Assembly: GCA_039973685.1 (NCBI GenBank)
Contig: JBDWKL010000009.1
Span: forward strand, 1-64,000
Origin: Hyphomicrobiales bacterium
GTDB taxonomy: Bacteria; Pseudomonadota; Alphaproteobacteria; Rhizobiales; JACESI01
Reading direction: 5' to 3'
Length of the DNA stretch: 64,000 bases
Every line of letters starts with the position of its first letter. Position 1 is the stretch's first letter. The notes under the pieces are model-generated. The model worked only from the letters and a program-made list of their open reading frames with translations. It did not search any database and was not told the DNA's origin. The translations under genes were made by a program, and so were the position numbers. Shown here piece by piece: positions 24,994-33,223 of this stretch.

Positions 24994-25329
24994 ATGACAA
25001 CGGCAAATGACGAACGGTTCCTTCATGGCATACCTGCGCGATTTATAATCGGTTTGATCGGCGTGGTCTGTCTCGGGTTTATCGTAACCCACTGGAATGA
25101 AGAAGTGATGGCACTTGGAAGTTCATCGTCAAACGATAACGCTGTGCAAGCCTCGCAAGCAACAAACGGCGGGCGCGTATCAGAAGCGAACCCAGAACTA
25201 GCCGCCTGCCTCGACGAGCGCCTCGGCCATGTAGCACAAATGCAAGAAGACGGCGTGATCAGCGAAAAACAGGCAGCAGCCTTCTCACAACGCGCAACAT
25301 CGCTTTGTAACGTGCAGAACCCATCTTAA
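24994..25329 (+). CDS. single-span membrane protein of unknown function
   Basis: This is a 111-residue protein with one transmembrane helix (FIIGLIGVVCLGFIVTH, about residues 17-33), a polar linker rich in Ser, Asn and Gln, and a helical C-terminal segment with two Cys (AACLDERLGHVAQMQEDGVIS ... LCNVQ). AGGGAG precedes the ATG. It is the last gene before the terminator, so it closes the formate dehydrogenase unit. The topology suggests a periplasmic tail whose two cysteines could form a disulfide. I do not recognise the family. Confidence 0.6.
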   Translation: MTTANDERFLHGIPARFIIGLIGVVCLGFIVTHWNEEVMALGSSSSNDNAVQASQATNGGRVSEANPELAACLDERLGHVAQMQEDGVISEKQAAAFSQRATSLCNVQNPS

Positions 25330-25404
25330 TACGCCCATTTTAAACGCGCTGGATCAGCCATTTAGAAGGCTATCAAACGTTACAGTTGCAAAGCTGATAA
25401 ACAA

Positions 25405-25433
25405 AAAAGCCCCGACATGATATCGGGGCTTTT
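25405..25433. terminator. bidirectional terminator closing the fdh operon
   Basis: An 11-bp stem (AAAAGCCCCGA / TCGGGGCTTTT) with a 7-base loop and A/T flanks lies between the convergent fdh unit and the superoxide reductase gene. It suits both strands. Confidence 0.9.
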
Positions 25434-25452
25434 ATTATCGATTAAACGGGGC

Positions 25453-25878
25453 CTATACCTTGAAGCCAGTGATCCATACATCGTGTAAGTTACACATGGA
25501 CAGGGCATAAAGTTGACCGCTTTGGCCTTTGAGGCTGTGTTGAGTAATTGGTGCGTCTTTGTCTGGATCGAATAGCTTTTCATCGACCAGCTGGAAATTT
25601 TCATCCAACAATTGATGCTTGACGATGTAGTGTTCAAAGCCACGCATTTCATGACCCGTTACGATTTCAATATTTGACGCCGTGCGTTCAATCGTAGGTG
25701 CGTGCCCTTTTTCTTTTCCAGCCCAGCGTCCTGGGTTTTCAGATGTAAAAAAGACAGTGCCAGCAAGTGGGCCATTTAGACCAGCCTTTTCTCCTGCTTG
25801 CGCACTAATCGTATTCAAGATGACAGGTGCAGTAGTACCAACAAGTCCTGCCTTCAAAATAATTCGACGATTAATCAT
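25453..25878 (-). CDS. TAT-exported superoxide reductase (desulfoferrodoxin family)
   Basis: This 141-residue protein begins with a twin-arginine signal (INRRIILKAGLVGTT, cleavage after AQA). It carries the pattern of the neelaredoxin/superoxide reductase iron site: GHAPTIE (first His), GHEMRGFEHYIVKH (two or three His) and MCNLHDVW (Cys plus His). Superoxide reductases reduce superoxide to peroxide without making oxygen and are normally cytoplasmic in anaerobes. The spacing in the middle histidine region is divergent, so activity should not be assumed. Placement next to the formate dehydrogenase operon suggests protection of oxygen-sensitive periplasmic enzyme. SoxY-like or other Ig-fold folds are alternatives. 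Confidence 0.68.
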   Translation of the reverse strand: MINRRIILKAGLVGTTAPVILNTISAQAGEKAGLNGPLAGTVFFTSENPGRWAGKEKGHAPTIERTASNIEIVTGHEMRGFEHYIVKHQLLDENFQLVDEKLFDPDKDAPITQHSLKGQSGQLYALSMCNLHDVWITGFKV

Positions 25879-26053
25879 CCTTATTATCCTCCTAGTTTTG
25901 GTTTCTCCTCATTCCATAGTGGGCTGGTATCAAAACTTGTCTAGGGGCAAGAAGCCTGTTCTCACGTGCTTTTGAAAGGTTGTTATAATCTGCTCCACAC
26001 AAACGGCATCTAATAGCAAAATTGCCAAACCATGCATTGAGCGAATATGCGAC

Positions 26054-27202
26054 CTATCGCCTTATCTTCACATGGCTTTGGTTCAATTCAGAAACCTCAG
26101 AACACCCCATCAACCGCATATCGCGTTCCAATTCCGCACGCATAAGGCCAAGGGCGCGATCCACACCAGGCTGTCCGGCGGCTGCAAGTGGATAAAGATA
26201 ATAGCGCCCAACACCGACGGCTTTCGCCCCTAGAGCAAGCGCTTTGAGAACATGGGTGCCACGCTGGATACCGCCGTCGATAATCACATCAAGCTTATCG
26301 CCAACGGCGTCGACGATCTCACTCAATTGATCAAAGGCCGTGCGTGATCCATCGAGTTGTCGCCCTCCATGATTTGAGAGGATAATGCCCGTGCATCCAA
26401 TGTCTGCAGCACGCTTTGCATCTTCAACGCTCATAATACCTTTAAGGCAAAATTGTCCGTCCCATTCTGCAACCATTTTGGCAACGTCATCCCAATTCAT
26501 TGATGGGTCAAGCATATCGGTGAAGTAGCGCCCGATAGACATTGCTCCACCACCCATGTCGACATGTTCGTCCAATTGCGGCAATCGGAACCGCTCATGG
26601 GTCACGTAGTTGATGCCCCACATAGGCTTCATTGCAAACTGGGCAAGGCCGCCGAGTGTGAGGCGGAAGGGGATGGAAAAACCAGTGCGCAGATCACGCT
26701 CACGGTTTCCGCCTGTAATCGAATCCACCGTCAGCATCATCACCTCAATGCCCGCCTCTTTCGCCCGCTGCATCATTGCTGAGTTAAGGCCGCGATCTTT
26801 GTGGAAATAGAATTGATAGACTTGTGGATTGGCGTGCTTTTTACGCAGTTCTTCCATACTCACCGTACCAAGAGAGGAGACGCCAAACATGGTGCCGTGT
26901 TTTTCAGCCGCCGCCGCAACTGCGCGCTCGCCTTGGTGATGGAATAATCGTTGCAGAGCCGTCGGCGAGCAATAGACAGGCATATCGAGTTTTTGCCCCA
27001 TCACCTCAACTGATAGATCAACATCACTCACACCGCGAAGGACATTTGGAACCAAATCACAATCGTCGAAGGAAGATGTATTACGGCGCATCGTGCCTTC
27101 ATCATCAGAGCCGCCATCAATATAATTGAATATCGGCCCAGGCAGACGCTTGCGCGCAAGGGTTCTAAAATCATGGTGATTGTGACACTGCGCCAGACCC
27201 AT
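26054..27202 (-). CDS. lldD: FMN-dependent L-lactate dehydrogenase / alpha-hydroxyacid oxidase
   Basis: The 382-residue FMN enzyme of the LldD/glycolate oxidase family oxidises an L-alpha-hydroxy acid, passing electrons to quinone or oxygen. Visible motifs are FNYIDGGSDDE near residue 25, YCSPTALQRLFH, the catalytic-His stretch LSNHGGRQLDGS near residue 275 and the phosphate-binding DGGIQRG. It is a single gene with repeated ATTGGT boxes in its upstream region. L-lactate is the most likely substrate given length and motifs, but other hydroxy acids fit too. Confidence 0.87.
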   Translation of the reverse strand: MGLAQCHNHHDFRTLARKRLPGPIFNYIDGGSDDEGTMRRNTSSFDDCDLVPNVLRGVSDVDLSVEVMGQKLDMPVYCSPTALQRLFHHQGERAVAAAAEKHGTMFGVSSLGTVSMEELRKKHANPQVYQFYFHKDRGLNSAMMQRAKEAGIEVMMLTVDSITGGNRERDLRTGFSIPFRLTLGGLAQFAMKPMWGINYVTHERFRLPQLDEHVDMGGGAMSIGRYFTDMLDPSMNWDDVAKMVAEWDGQFCLKGIMSVEDAKRAADIGCTGIILSNHGGRQLDGSRTAFDQLSEIVDAVGDKLDVIIDGGIQRGTHVLKALALGAKAVGVGRYYLYPLAAAGQPGVDRALGLMRAELERDMRLMGCSEVSELNQSHVKIRR

Positions 27203-27233
27203 TGATAACTCCTATTCAATGACGATTATTATA

Positions 27234-27279
27234 ATTGGTATATCCTATAAGCTAAAATTGGTAAATAAACTAGACCAAT
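27234..27279 (-). promoter_or_regulatory. ATTGGT repeats, candidate GntR/LldR-type operator of lldD
   Basis: ATTGGT occurs at 27234-27239 and 27257-27262, 23 bases apart. The second copy pairs with ACCAAT at 27274-27279 as an inverted repeat with an 11-base spacer. FadR/LldR-type regulators bind TTGGT/ACCAA half-sites. The rest of the 314-base gap (27203-27516) holds no gene that I can support. No regulator gene is adjacent. Confidence 0.45.
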
Positions 27280-27482
27280 AATTAAATAGGTTAGTTTTTC
27301 ACAACCACGAGGTCACACGAAAGCGGAAGCGATCGTTCAAGACTCGGCTGAAGACGCCTCTACAGCGTCCAATATCTGTTTAGGTTATGCGGCTAATGCG
27401 GCCCAACACCCCCTCAATAAAATCAAAAGGGTTGAGATCGCGGACCAACGCTTCTCAATAATACAAGCAAGCAAAGATAAAA

Positions 27483-27503
27483 GGCGGGGTAATTTACCCC
27501 ACC
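27483..27503 (-). terminator. terminator downstream of the polyferredoxin gene
   Basis: GGGGT / ACCCC pairs around AATTT, with flanking GG/CC pairs interrupted by one mismatch. On the minus strand TTTT follows. It lies 14 bases past the polyferredoxin stop. Confidence 0.65.
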
Positions 27504-27516
27504 TCTTTGATGTGTC

Positions 27517-29547
27517 TTAGTGCTTGATCAGGAAGTCTTCCATCGATAGCCCCTGCTCTTCGCTATCAATGTAATCTTGCGTCGTACGAATACGAGGACG
27601 CTCGCCTCCAGTGAACGGATCACCGCCTGCTTCTGCTTGGGCTTCCACGCGGCAATCACCGCACATTTTGATAAGCTCTGAACGGCTTTCGTCGGCGAAC
27701 ATATAGTGCTTGCCTGCTAGCTGGTCAGAGATGCGGTTGATGGTTGATTTGGTCGCGAAGGGTGTGCCGCATCGAATACACTCGAAAGGCTCTTCTTCCT
27801 TTAGGGTGATCGGCTGCATGGCGGCGGCTGAAAAATCAAGTTGCGGTTCAAGAGTGAGCGCTTTTTCAGGACAGGTCTTTACGCATAACGAACATTGCAC
27901 GCAGGCTTGTTCAACAAAGCGCAATTTCGGTTCGCCCGGTGTGTCCATCAACGCATTGGCCGGACAGGTGGAAACGCACGCCATACACAAAGTGCAGGCT
28001 TCCAAATTCATCGCAACACGGCCATAAGGCGATTGCTCAGGCAAGGCGATTGGGCCTTCAACGTTTGAGCTTTCTGCAAGTTTTGCAACGGCCATGCGGG
28101 CAAGACTGCGCTTCTCACCGCTCGCTACAAAACTATGCGGTGCACGTTCGCACGCATCAAGATCATAGAGCAGGTTTTCCAAAAGCTCAGGATCAGGTTC
28201 AGTTGAACACTGCAGCGAACCACCTAGCTCTAGGCCTGAAAGCATTGCTTCAACAAGTTCGATTTCAAGATTAAGACCGGACAATTCATCTTGCTTTTGT
28301 GGATCACATAAAAACACGATATCACCGAAGCCTGCCACCAAGGCTGCCAACATTTCTGTATGGCCAAACACAGTTGGTGAATGGACAGCCATTGGCAATG
28401 TGTTCGCCGGAAGCCCACGCGAGAACCGAGCCATCGCGTCAATGATTGGCGTTCCAAAACTATCATCATGCACCAAAAGCACAGGCTTTGTGCCACCCGC
28501 GCTATGGTAGGTTTCGCTCAATGTCATCAAGCGTGTGACCATATCTTGACGGGTCGGGAAATTATAGGAGATCGCGCCTGTTGGACAAACCGAATGGCAA
28601 GAACCACAACCACCGCAAACCAGTGGGTCAATCTCGACATTCTCACCATTAGGCGTGATTGCACCTGCAGGGCATACATCCAGACAGTTAGAGCAGCCTG
28701 TTTTTTGGTTGCGCGAATGGGCACAGATATTGGCGTCATACTCCACATAGATCGGCTTTTCGAACTCGCCAACCATATCGCTTAGATCGAAGACTGCCCG
28801 CATCAAGGCTGCTTGGTCGGTCGGCTCGACATGCACATAGCCATCACGCTTTTCGTGCCCCACCATAAGAGGCGTATCGCCACTCACATCAAGGATAAGG
28901 CTGCATGTTGAATTGACATCGTCTTTTGCCATGATGAAGCTTGGCTCGTGGCGCGATGAAGGCACCAAGGCGGCGTGGTCATCAACGATCACTTTAAACC
29001 CGCCGAATGCGCCTGCAACCGATTTAATTCGGCCTTTGTAAATCGCAAAATCGAGTGTTTGGGGCAACACCACATCACTGGCATCTGTAAGGATTAGTGT
29101 GACAGATAGGCGCGACGATAAAAGCTTAGCTGCTTCCAAGGCTTCTTGACCACGACCATAAACAAGGCACAAGCCATCTGATTGAATGGTACGAAGGCGC
29201 GGTGGTTCTGCGTTATGAAGTGCTTCTTTAATGAGGGCAGCAATCTTAGGCGTCGTTGACGCTTCATCCGTGCTCCAGCCTGCCCGTTCGCGAATGTTGA
29301 CGAACCGTGGTGTTGCTTGAAGCCCCTCTTCCTCGATGATCTCACCGAACAAAGGCGCTTCCTGCGTACAGGCGATAATCAATTCGCCCTCGCCAGTTGC
29401 CTCGCGCTCAAAAGCGCTTAGGTCACGCCGACACAAATTTGAATGAACCTTGAGGTCTCCAACACCCAGAGCATCACCAAGTGCTGCCCCATCAAGTTCC
29501 ATAGTTTTTTCGCAATTACAAACCAATATACGCGACGTCTCGCCCAT
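27517..29547 (-). CDS. polyferredoxin-type 4Fe-4S protein of the formate dehydrogenase region
   Basis: This is a 676-residue soluble protein with four ferredoxin-type cluster motifs: C275/285/288/292 (first spacing unusual), C311/314/317/321, C518/521/524/528 and C549/552/555/559. Further Cys pairs are C590/C593 and C629/C632, a possible zinc or extra cluster site. The N-terminal domain has conserved-looking C10, C12, C39 and C60 (VCNCEKTM, LCRRDL, ACTQEA), reminiscent of heterodisulfide-reductase A ends. No flavin motif is clear. It is divergent from the DUF3305/DUF3306 genes, and this trio recurs near formate dehydrogenase. It may be a cytoplasmic electron donor for maturation or a redox link. 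Role unproven. Confidence 0.82.
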   Translation of the reverse strand: MGETSRILVCNCEKTMELDGAALGDALGVGDLKVHSNLCRRDLSAFEREATGEGELIIACTQEAPLFGEIIEEEGLQATPRFVNIRERAGWSTDEASTTPKIAALIKEALHNAEPPRLRTIQSDGLCLVYGRGQEALEAAKLLSSRLSVTLILTDASDVVLPQTLDFAIYKGRIKSVAGAFGGFKVIVDDHAALVPSSRHEPSFIMAKDDVNSTCSLILDVSGDTPLMVGHEKRDGYVHVEPTDQAALMRAVFDLSDMVGEFEKPIYVEYDANICAHSRNQKTGCSNCLDVCPAGAITPNGENVEIDPLVCGGCGSCHSVCPTGAISYNFPTRQDMVTRLMTLSETYHSAGGTKPVLLVHDDSFGTPIIDAMARFSRGLPANTLPMAVHSPTVFGHTEMLAALVAGFGDIVFLCDPQKQDELSGLNLEIELVEAMLSGLELGGSLQCSTEPDPELLENLLYDLDACERAPHSFVASGEKRSLARMAVAKLAESSNVEGPIALPEQSPYGRVAMNLEACTLCMACVSTCPANALMDTPGEPKLRFVEQACVQCSLCVKTCPEKALTLEPQLDFSAAAMQPITLKEEEPFECIRCGTPFATKSTINRISDQLAGKHYMFADESRSELIKMCGDCRVEAQAEAGGDPFTGGERPRIRTTQDYIDSEEQGLSMEDFLIKH

Positions 29548-29708
29548 TCAGTCCTCCCAAACTGTTTGAAGCGATAGAGAACCACGCCTTTGACCGTTTA
29601 GCAAACATTGCGCGCCAAAAAACTCAATTTAATCAGAGTGCTGTCAATTCTAGGATGACAAGCGGGTTCATTTGAGGCTAGACTTTACATACATTCGGGA
29701 GGAAACCG

Positions 29709-30269
29709 ATGGGCGATCATCAAACCGAAGACATTGAAGACGTACTAACGAAGCGAGAACTATCAATTCCCCTTGGTATAGTCTTAGAAAAACGAAAATC
29801 CACGCACCCTTGGGGTGATTGGATTTTGCGGCCTGTGTCCGTGTTACCAGGTGCTGGCCCTGTCAATGATTGGGTGTCGTTGCACAAGCATGAAGGTGTT
29901 GAGCATTTTCACATCGCAACCTTGCCGCTCACCCTTCACCGCAAAGAGACGGAAGCTTTTAAAATCAACATCGAAAGCGAAAGCCCGCACCTCTATGTGG
30001 TTATGCGCGAAGATGATGAGAGCGAAGAGCGGCCAGTTAGTGTGCATGTGGTGACCGCTTCCCCTTATGACGCTCAAGATTATATGGATACATCTGAAGA
30101 CTTGATCGAGAAAGTCCCGATGCCTGACAGTATTTTGGAATGGATCAAAGCCTTCATCAATGAGCACCATGTTGAGGAAACATTCAAAAAGCGACGTCGG
30201 GATAAATTGAATGTTGAAGATCAGAAATTCGGCAAACAGCCAATTTTCACTTCACCAACCCGCCATTAA
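29709..30269 (+). CDS. DUF3305 domain protein
   Basis: This is a 186-residue cytoplasmic protein of the DUF3305 family (core IPLGIVLEKRKSTHPWGDWILRPVSVLPGA, followed by a beta-rich middle and a helical C-terminus ending in basic residues). The family occurs with formate dehydrogenase and TorD genes in proteobacteria. GGGAGG precedes the ATG. The upstream 161-base divergent region contains TGTCA-N9-TGACA (29642-29660), a possible operator. Function unknown; an assembly role is an inference from linkage. Confidence 0.82.
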   Translation: MGDHQTEDIEDVLTKRELSIPLGIVLEKRKSTHPWGDWILRPVSVLPGAGPVNDWVSLHKHEGVEHFHIATLPLTLHRKETEAFKINIESESPHLYVVMREDDESEERPVSVHVVTASPYDAQDYMDTSEDLIEKVPMPDSILEWIKAFINEHHVEETFKKRRRDKLNVEDQKFGKQPIFTSPTRH

Positions 30270-30292
30270 TCAGGATATTTGCAGGATCAATC

Positions 30293-30982
30293 ATGGCGAC
30301 AGAAGATGACAAAGGTTTTTTCTCACGTTGGTCCGGCCGCAAACGGGCCATAGCGGCAGGTGATGATGTTGTTCAAGATGATCCACACTTAGCGCCGCCC
30401 GTTGATCTGGTAGAGCCTGAAAACGCCGAAGAAGAAACCGCGCGTCTAGCTGAATTGACCGCCAACCGCGAAGCAGCAGAAGCAATTGATATTGAGGCGC
30501 TCGACTACGATTCTGATTATTCCACGTTCTTCAAAGAGGGTGTGCCACCGTTATTAAAACAAAAAGCCATGCGGCTTTTATGGCGCTCCAATCCTGTCCT
30601 CGCCAATATTGACGGGCTTTGCGATTATGATGAGAATTTCGGTGATCCATCGCTTATCTTGGAAAAATTCGAATCTGCTTACCAAATTGGCAAAGGTTAC
30701 TTTGTCGAAGATAAAGAAGATGTCGAAGAAGAAGTTGCCTCTGATGAAGCCCTCGAAGCGGACTTAGAAAATACTGAAGGCGATGACAACTTAGCTGACG
30801 CAAGCGAACAAGAAGAGACTGCAGACGACGAAGTTACTGAGCCTGAATTGACCACGAATGATAATGTTGAGCTTGCTCAAAATGAGACTGATGATCAACT
30901 CGCGAGCGATTTTGAGCTAGAAGAAGTGGCACTAGAACGCCCCCGCGTCTCATTACGCAAGAGACTTCAGTTCGAGAGTTAG
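30293..30982 (+). CDS. DUF3306 domain protein
   Basis: This is a 229-residue DUF3306 family protein. The N-terminus FFSRWSGRKRAI and the core DYDSDYSTFFKEGVPPLLKQKAMRLLWRSNPV are typical. The C-terminal half (about 140-215) is strongly acidic and low in complexity, probably disordered, ending with a basic RKRLQFES tail. It starts 23 bases after DUF3305, so the two are co-transcribed and probably act together in the formate dehydrogenase system. No enzymatic motif is seen. The acidic tail could act as a chaperone-like or metal-buffering region, which is speculation. Confidence 0.8.
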   Translation: MATEDDKGFFSRWSGRKRAIAAGDDVVQDDPHLAPPVDLVEPENAEEETARLAELTANREAAEAIDIEALDYDSDYSTFFKEGVPPLLKQKAMRLLWRSNPVLANIDGLCDYDENFGDPSLILEKFESAYQIGKGYFVEDKEDVEEEVASDEALEADLENTEGDDNLADASEQEETADDEVTEPELTTNDNVELAQNETDDQLASDFELEEVALERPRVSLRKRLQFES

Positions 30983-31172
30983 CCTTATAACTGTCTGTTA
31001 TTAAAACAAATTATCCAACATCAACGCTCCAACAACCAATCACGCTGCTGTGACTAACGGTGAGGTTTTGCTTTCGCTTGTTTGATTTGCATGTGTGAAA
31101 GGATGCGTCCATCTTAAGTACAAGAGAAGTAGGCCCATTGGCGCCAAATTTCACTTTGCATTGAGGTAGATT

Positions 31173-31292
31173 ATGAAAACACTTTTGATCTCAGCTTTCG
31201 CTTCCGCCGTTCTTGTTGCAGGTGTGGCTTATGCTGATAACGCCCCAACATCACAAGCGTTGCTAGAGACTTCTATCGCTACGTCAAAATAA
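31173..31292 (+). CDS. 39-residue secreted peptide
   Basis: ATG 31173 has a GAGGT ribosome site six bases upstream. The peptide has a clear signal sequence (LLISAFASAVLVAGVAYA) and a mature part of only about 18 residues (DNAPTSQALLETS...). A terminator follows 41 bases after the stop, so it has the layout of an independent gene. The family is unknown to me. The preceding 190 bases after DUF3306 hold no other gene. Confidence 0.6.
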   Translation: MKTLLISAFASAVLVAGVAYADNAPTSQALLETSIATSK

Positions 31293-31333
31293 GACCCCGC
31301 CAAAGCAATGGGCCAAATCTCCGGAAATACTAT

Positions 31334-31354
31334 AAAAGCGGTCATACCGCTTTT
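31334..31354 (+). terminator. terminator after the 39-residue peptide gene
   Basis: A 9-bp stem (AAAAGCGGT / ACCGCTTTT) with a 3-base CAT loop is followed by a T-rich run to 31360. It also faces the convergent oxidoreductase gene. Confidence 0.85.
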
Positions 31355-31385
31355 TCTTTTGCCTAAATTTTGAAACCAACGGCAA

Positions 31386-32402
31386 TCAAAGAACGACTTT
31401 CTGTCCACTCTCATTGGATTGATAAATCGCGTCGACGAGCTTTAAAATAGCGAGATAGTCGCGGCCAGTATTTTCAAACCGGCCCGCACCCTTAAATGCA
31501 TCAACGACGTGTTGCTGCAGCGTATAGACGCAATCACCAGCGAACCCATCGTTGGTTTCTGGACCTTGATAAAGCACCGTGCTTTCAACCGCGCCAAACG
31601 CTCGCAACCGCACCACCCCCTCACCATCAAGCGACAAGGTGCCTTTGGTGCCCTCAATTTGACATTCACCAAAGGTTTGTCGGCAATTGCAGCTTGCGTG
31701 GTCAAGGTGGCGATTACCATCAAAAAGCGCCTGTTTGCCACCATCAAATTCCATGATGAAATAGCCAGCATCTTCGCCCTTAATATCGTCATTCATACGG
31801 CGAAGGTCCGCGTAAATGCTGGATGGTTTCCCCATCAAAAAACAAAATGTATCAACCCAATGAACGCCTGTTTCATGGATCAGGAACTTTTCCATTGATT
31901 GGAAATAGGGCTGCCGATCAAGATAAGCCTCGCACCCTTGGCCATCACCTGTGCGAAGTTTGAAGGTAAGTTGATGAACATCCCCCACCTGCCCCTTATC
32001 CATCGCGTCTTTCATGATACGATACCAAGGTTGAAAGCGGAAGTTCTCATGGATAATAAGCGGAATACCTGCTTCTTCGCATAGGTTCACCGCCCGTTCG
32101 GCTTCTTCAATCGACCTACAAAAAGGCTTTTGGCAAATCAGAAGATCAACGCCAGCGCTTACGCATTCTTGGATCAATTCATAATGCGTATGAGGCGGGG
32201 TGATGATATCGACCACATTAGGCGCATGGTTTTTGACCATCGTTTTAATGTCTGAATAGGCAGCAAGGCCTGTCTCTTTCGCCGCATCAATATTTTGATC
32301 AACGGCTGCAACCAAGGCTACGCCGTCAATGCGTTTCCATGCCTGATGGTGAAATTGGCTAAAATACCCAGCGCCAACACATGCAACCTTTATCACACCC
32401 AC
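31386..32402 (-). CDS. Gfo/Idh/MocA-family NAD(P)-dependent oxidoreductase
   Basis: This 338-residue dehydrogenase of sugar or inositol type has an N-terminal Rossmann fold (VACVGAGYFSQFHH, residues 5-18), the EKP-like motif as CQKPF near residue 95, and a C-terminal alpha/beta domain with HETGVHWVD carrying the catalytic-type His. The substrate cannot be inferred. It stands alone between the terminator and the DedA-like gene. Confidence 0.85.
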   Translation of the reverse strand: MGVIKVACVGAGYFSQFHHQAWKRIDGVALVAAVDQNIDAAKETGLAAYSDIKTMVKNHAPNVVDIITPPHTHYELIQECVSAGVDLLICQKPFCRSIEEAERAVNLCEEAGIPLIIHENFRFQPWYRIMKDAMDKGQVGDVHQLTFKLRTGDGQGCEAYLDRQPYFQSMEKFLIHETGVHWVDTFCFLMGKPSSIYADLRRMNDDIKGEDAGYFIMEFDGGKQALFDGNRHLDHASCNCRQTFGECQIEGTKGTLSLDGEGVVRLRAFGAVESTVLYQGPETNDGFAGDCVYTLQQHVVDAFKGAGRFENTGRDYLAILKLVDAIYQSNESGQKVVL

Positions 32403-32461
32403 TGATCCTATTTTCTAAGCGGCCTTATTATTTCAAACTTACCTGTTCGCCACAAAAGACA

Positions 32462-32902
32462 CTAGCCAACCCATTGAAGAGCGAGTGCTGCAACCAATAG
32501 GTATCGAGCGAATTTGGCAATTGCGACCAAAGCAACAAAGCTCCAAAGCGGTTCTCGCAAGAAACCAGCAACCACGGTCAAAGGATCGCCGATAACAGGC
32601 ACCCAGCTTAACAGTAAGCTCCAGCGCCCATATTTGCGATACCAACCGCTCGCCCGCTCCATGCCTTCAACCGACACGGGAAACCATTTTCGATCGTGAA
32701 AACGTTCAAAGCCGCGTCCCAGCACCCAATTGACGATAGCACCAAGCGTGTTGCCAAGGCCTGCGGCCAATATCAGCAGACTCACAGAATAATCACCCCC
32801 TATTATAAGGGCAGCAAGACCAAGTTCTGACTGAGCAGGTAAAATCGTGGCGGCAAGGAACGCGACCGAGAATAAGCCTGCATAAACGGCAATATCACTC
32901 AT
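32462..32902 (-). CDS. YqaA-like small DedA-family membrane protein
   Basis: This is a 146-residue inner-membrane protein with about four helices and the SNARE-associated/DedA signature region (GNTLGAIVNWVLGRGFERF; WVPVIGDPLTVVAGFLREP). It corresponds to the short YqaA subgroup. DedA relatives are thought to move lipids across membranes. It follows DUF3144 and the tup genes by 30 bases, so it may be the distal gene of that transcript; a link to tungstate uptake is not implied by the family. Confidence 0.8.
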   Translation of the reverse strand: MSDIAVYAGLFSVAFLAATILPAQSELGLAALIIGGDYSVSLLILAAGLGNTLGAIVNWVLGRGFERFHDRKWFPVSVEGMERASGWYRKYGRWSLLLSWVPVIGDPLTVVAGFLREPLWSFVALVAIAKFARYLLVAALALQWVG

Positions 32903-32932
32903 GAAAAAATTGCCACGGCAGGCTTCAAAAGA

Positions 32933-33223
32933 TTAAACGTTTGGATCGGCGAGATGATTTCGAAGCATTTCACCATAGGTTTTCATCATCTCATTCACGT
33001 ATGCTTCTTGATCATCAACCTCAACAATGTTCTTGCCAACATGAGCGTTGTATCGCGAGGCGGCATAAAGAAATGCCATGTGAAGATCCGTCGCTTTGAC
33101 CTTTTGGTTTTGCCGATTGGCGACATCAATGAAGCCATCAGCAACCTTTAAAAAGGCAGCCGTATCGAGTGTACCCTCAGCACGGGCCGCACGACGCTCT
33201 TCGCGATTTCCGTCATCTTTCAT
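32933..33223 (-). CDS. DUF3144 domain protein
   Basis: This is a 96-residue soluble helical protein matching DUF3144 (FLKVADGFIDVANRQ and FLYAASRYNAHV). The start overlaps the tupA stop by four bases (ATGA type), so it is translationally coupled to the tungstate importer genes. No function is known. The N-terminus is charged (REERRAARAEG). Confidence 0.72.
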   Translation of the reverse strand: MKDDGNREERRAARAEGTLDTAAFLKVADGFIDVANRQNQKVKATDLHMAFLYAASRYNAHVGKNIVEVDDQEAYVNEMMKTYGEMLRNHLADPNV

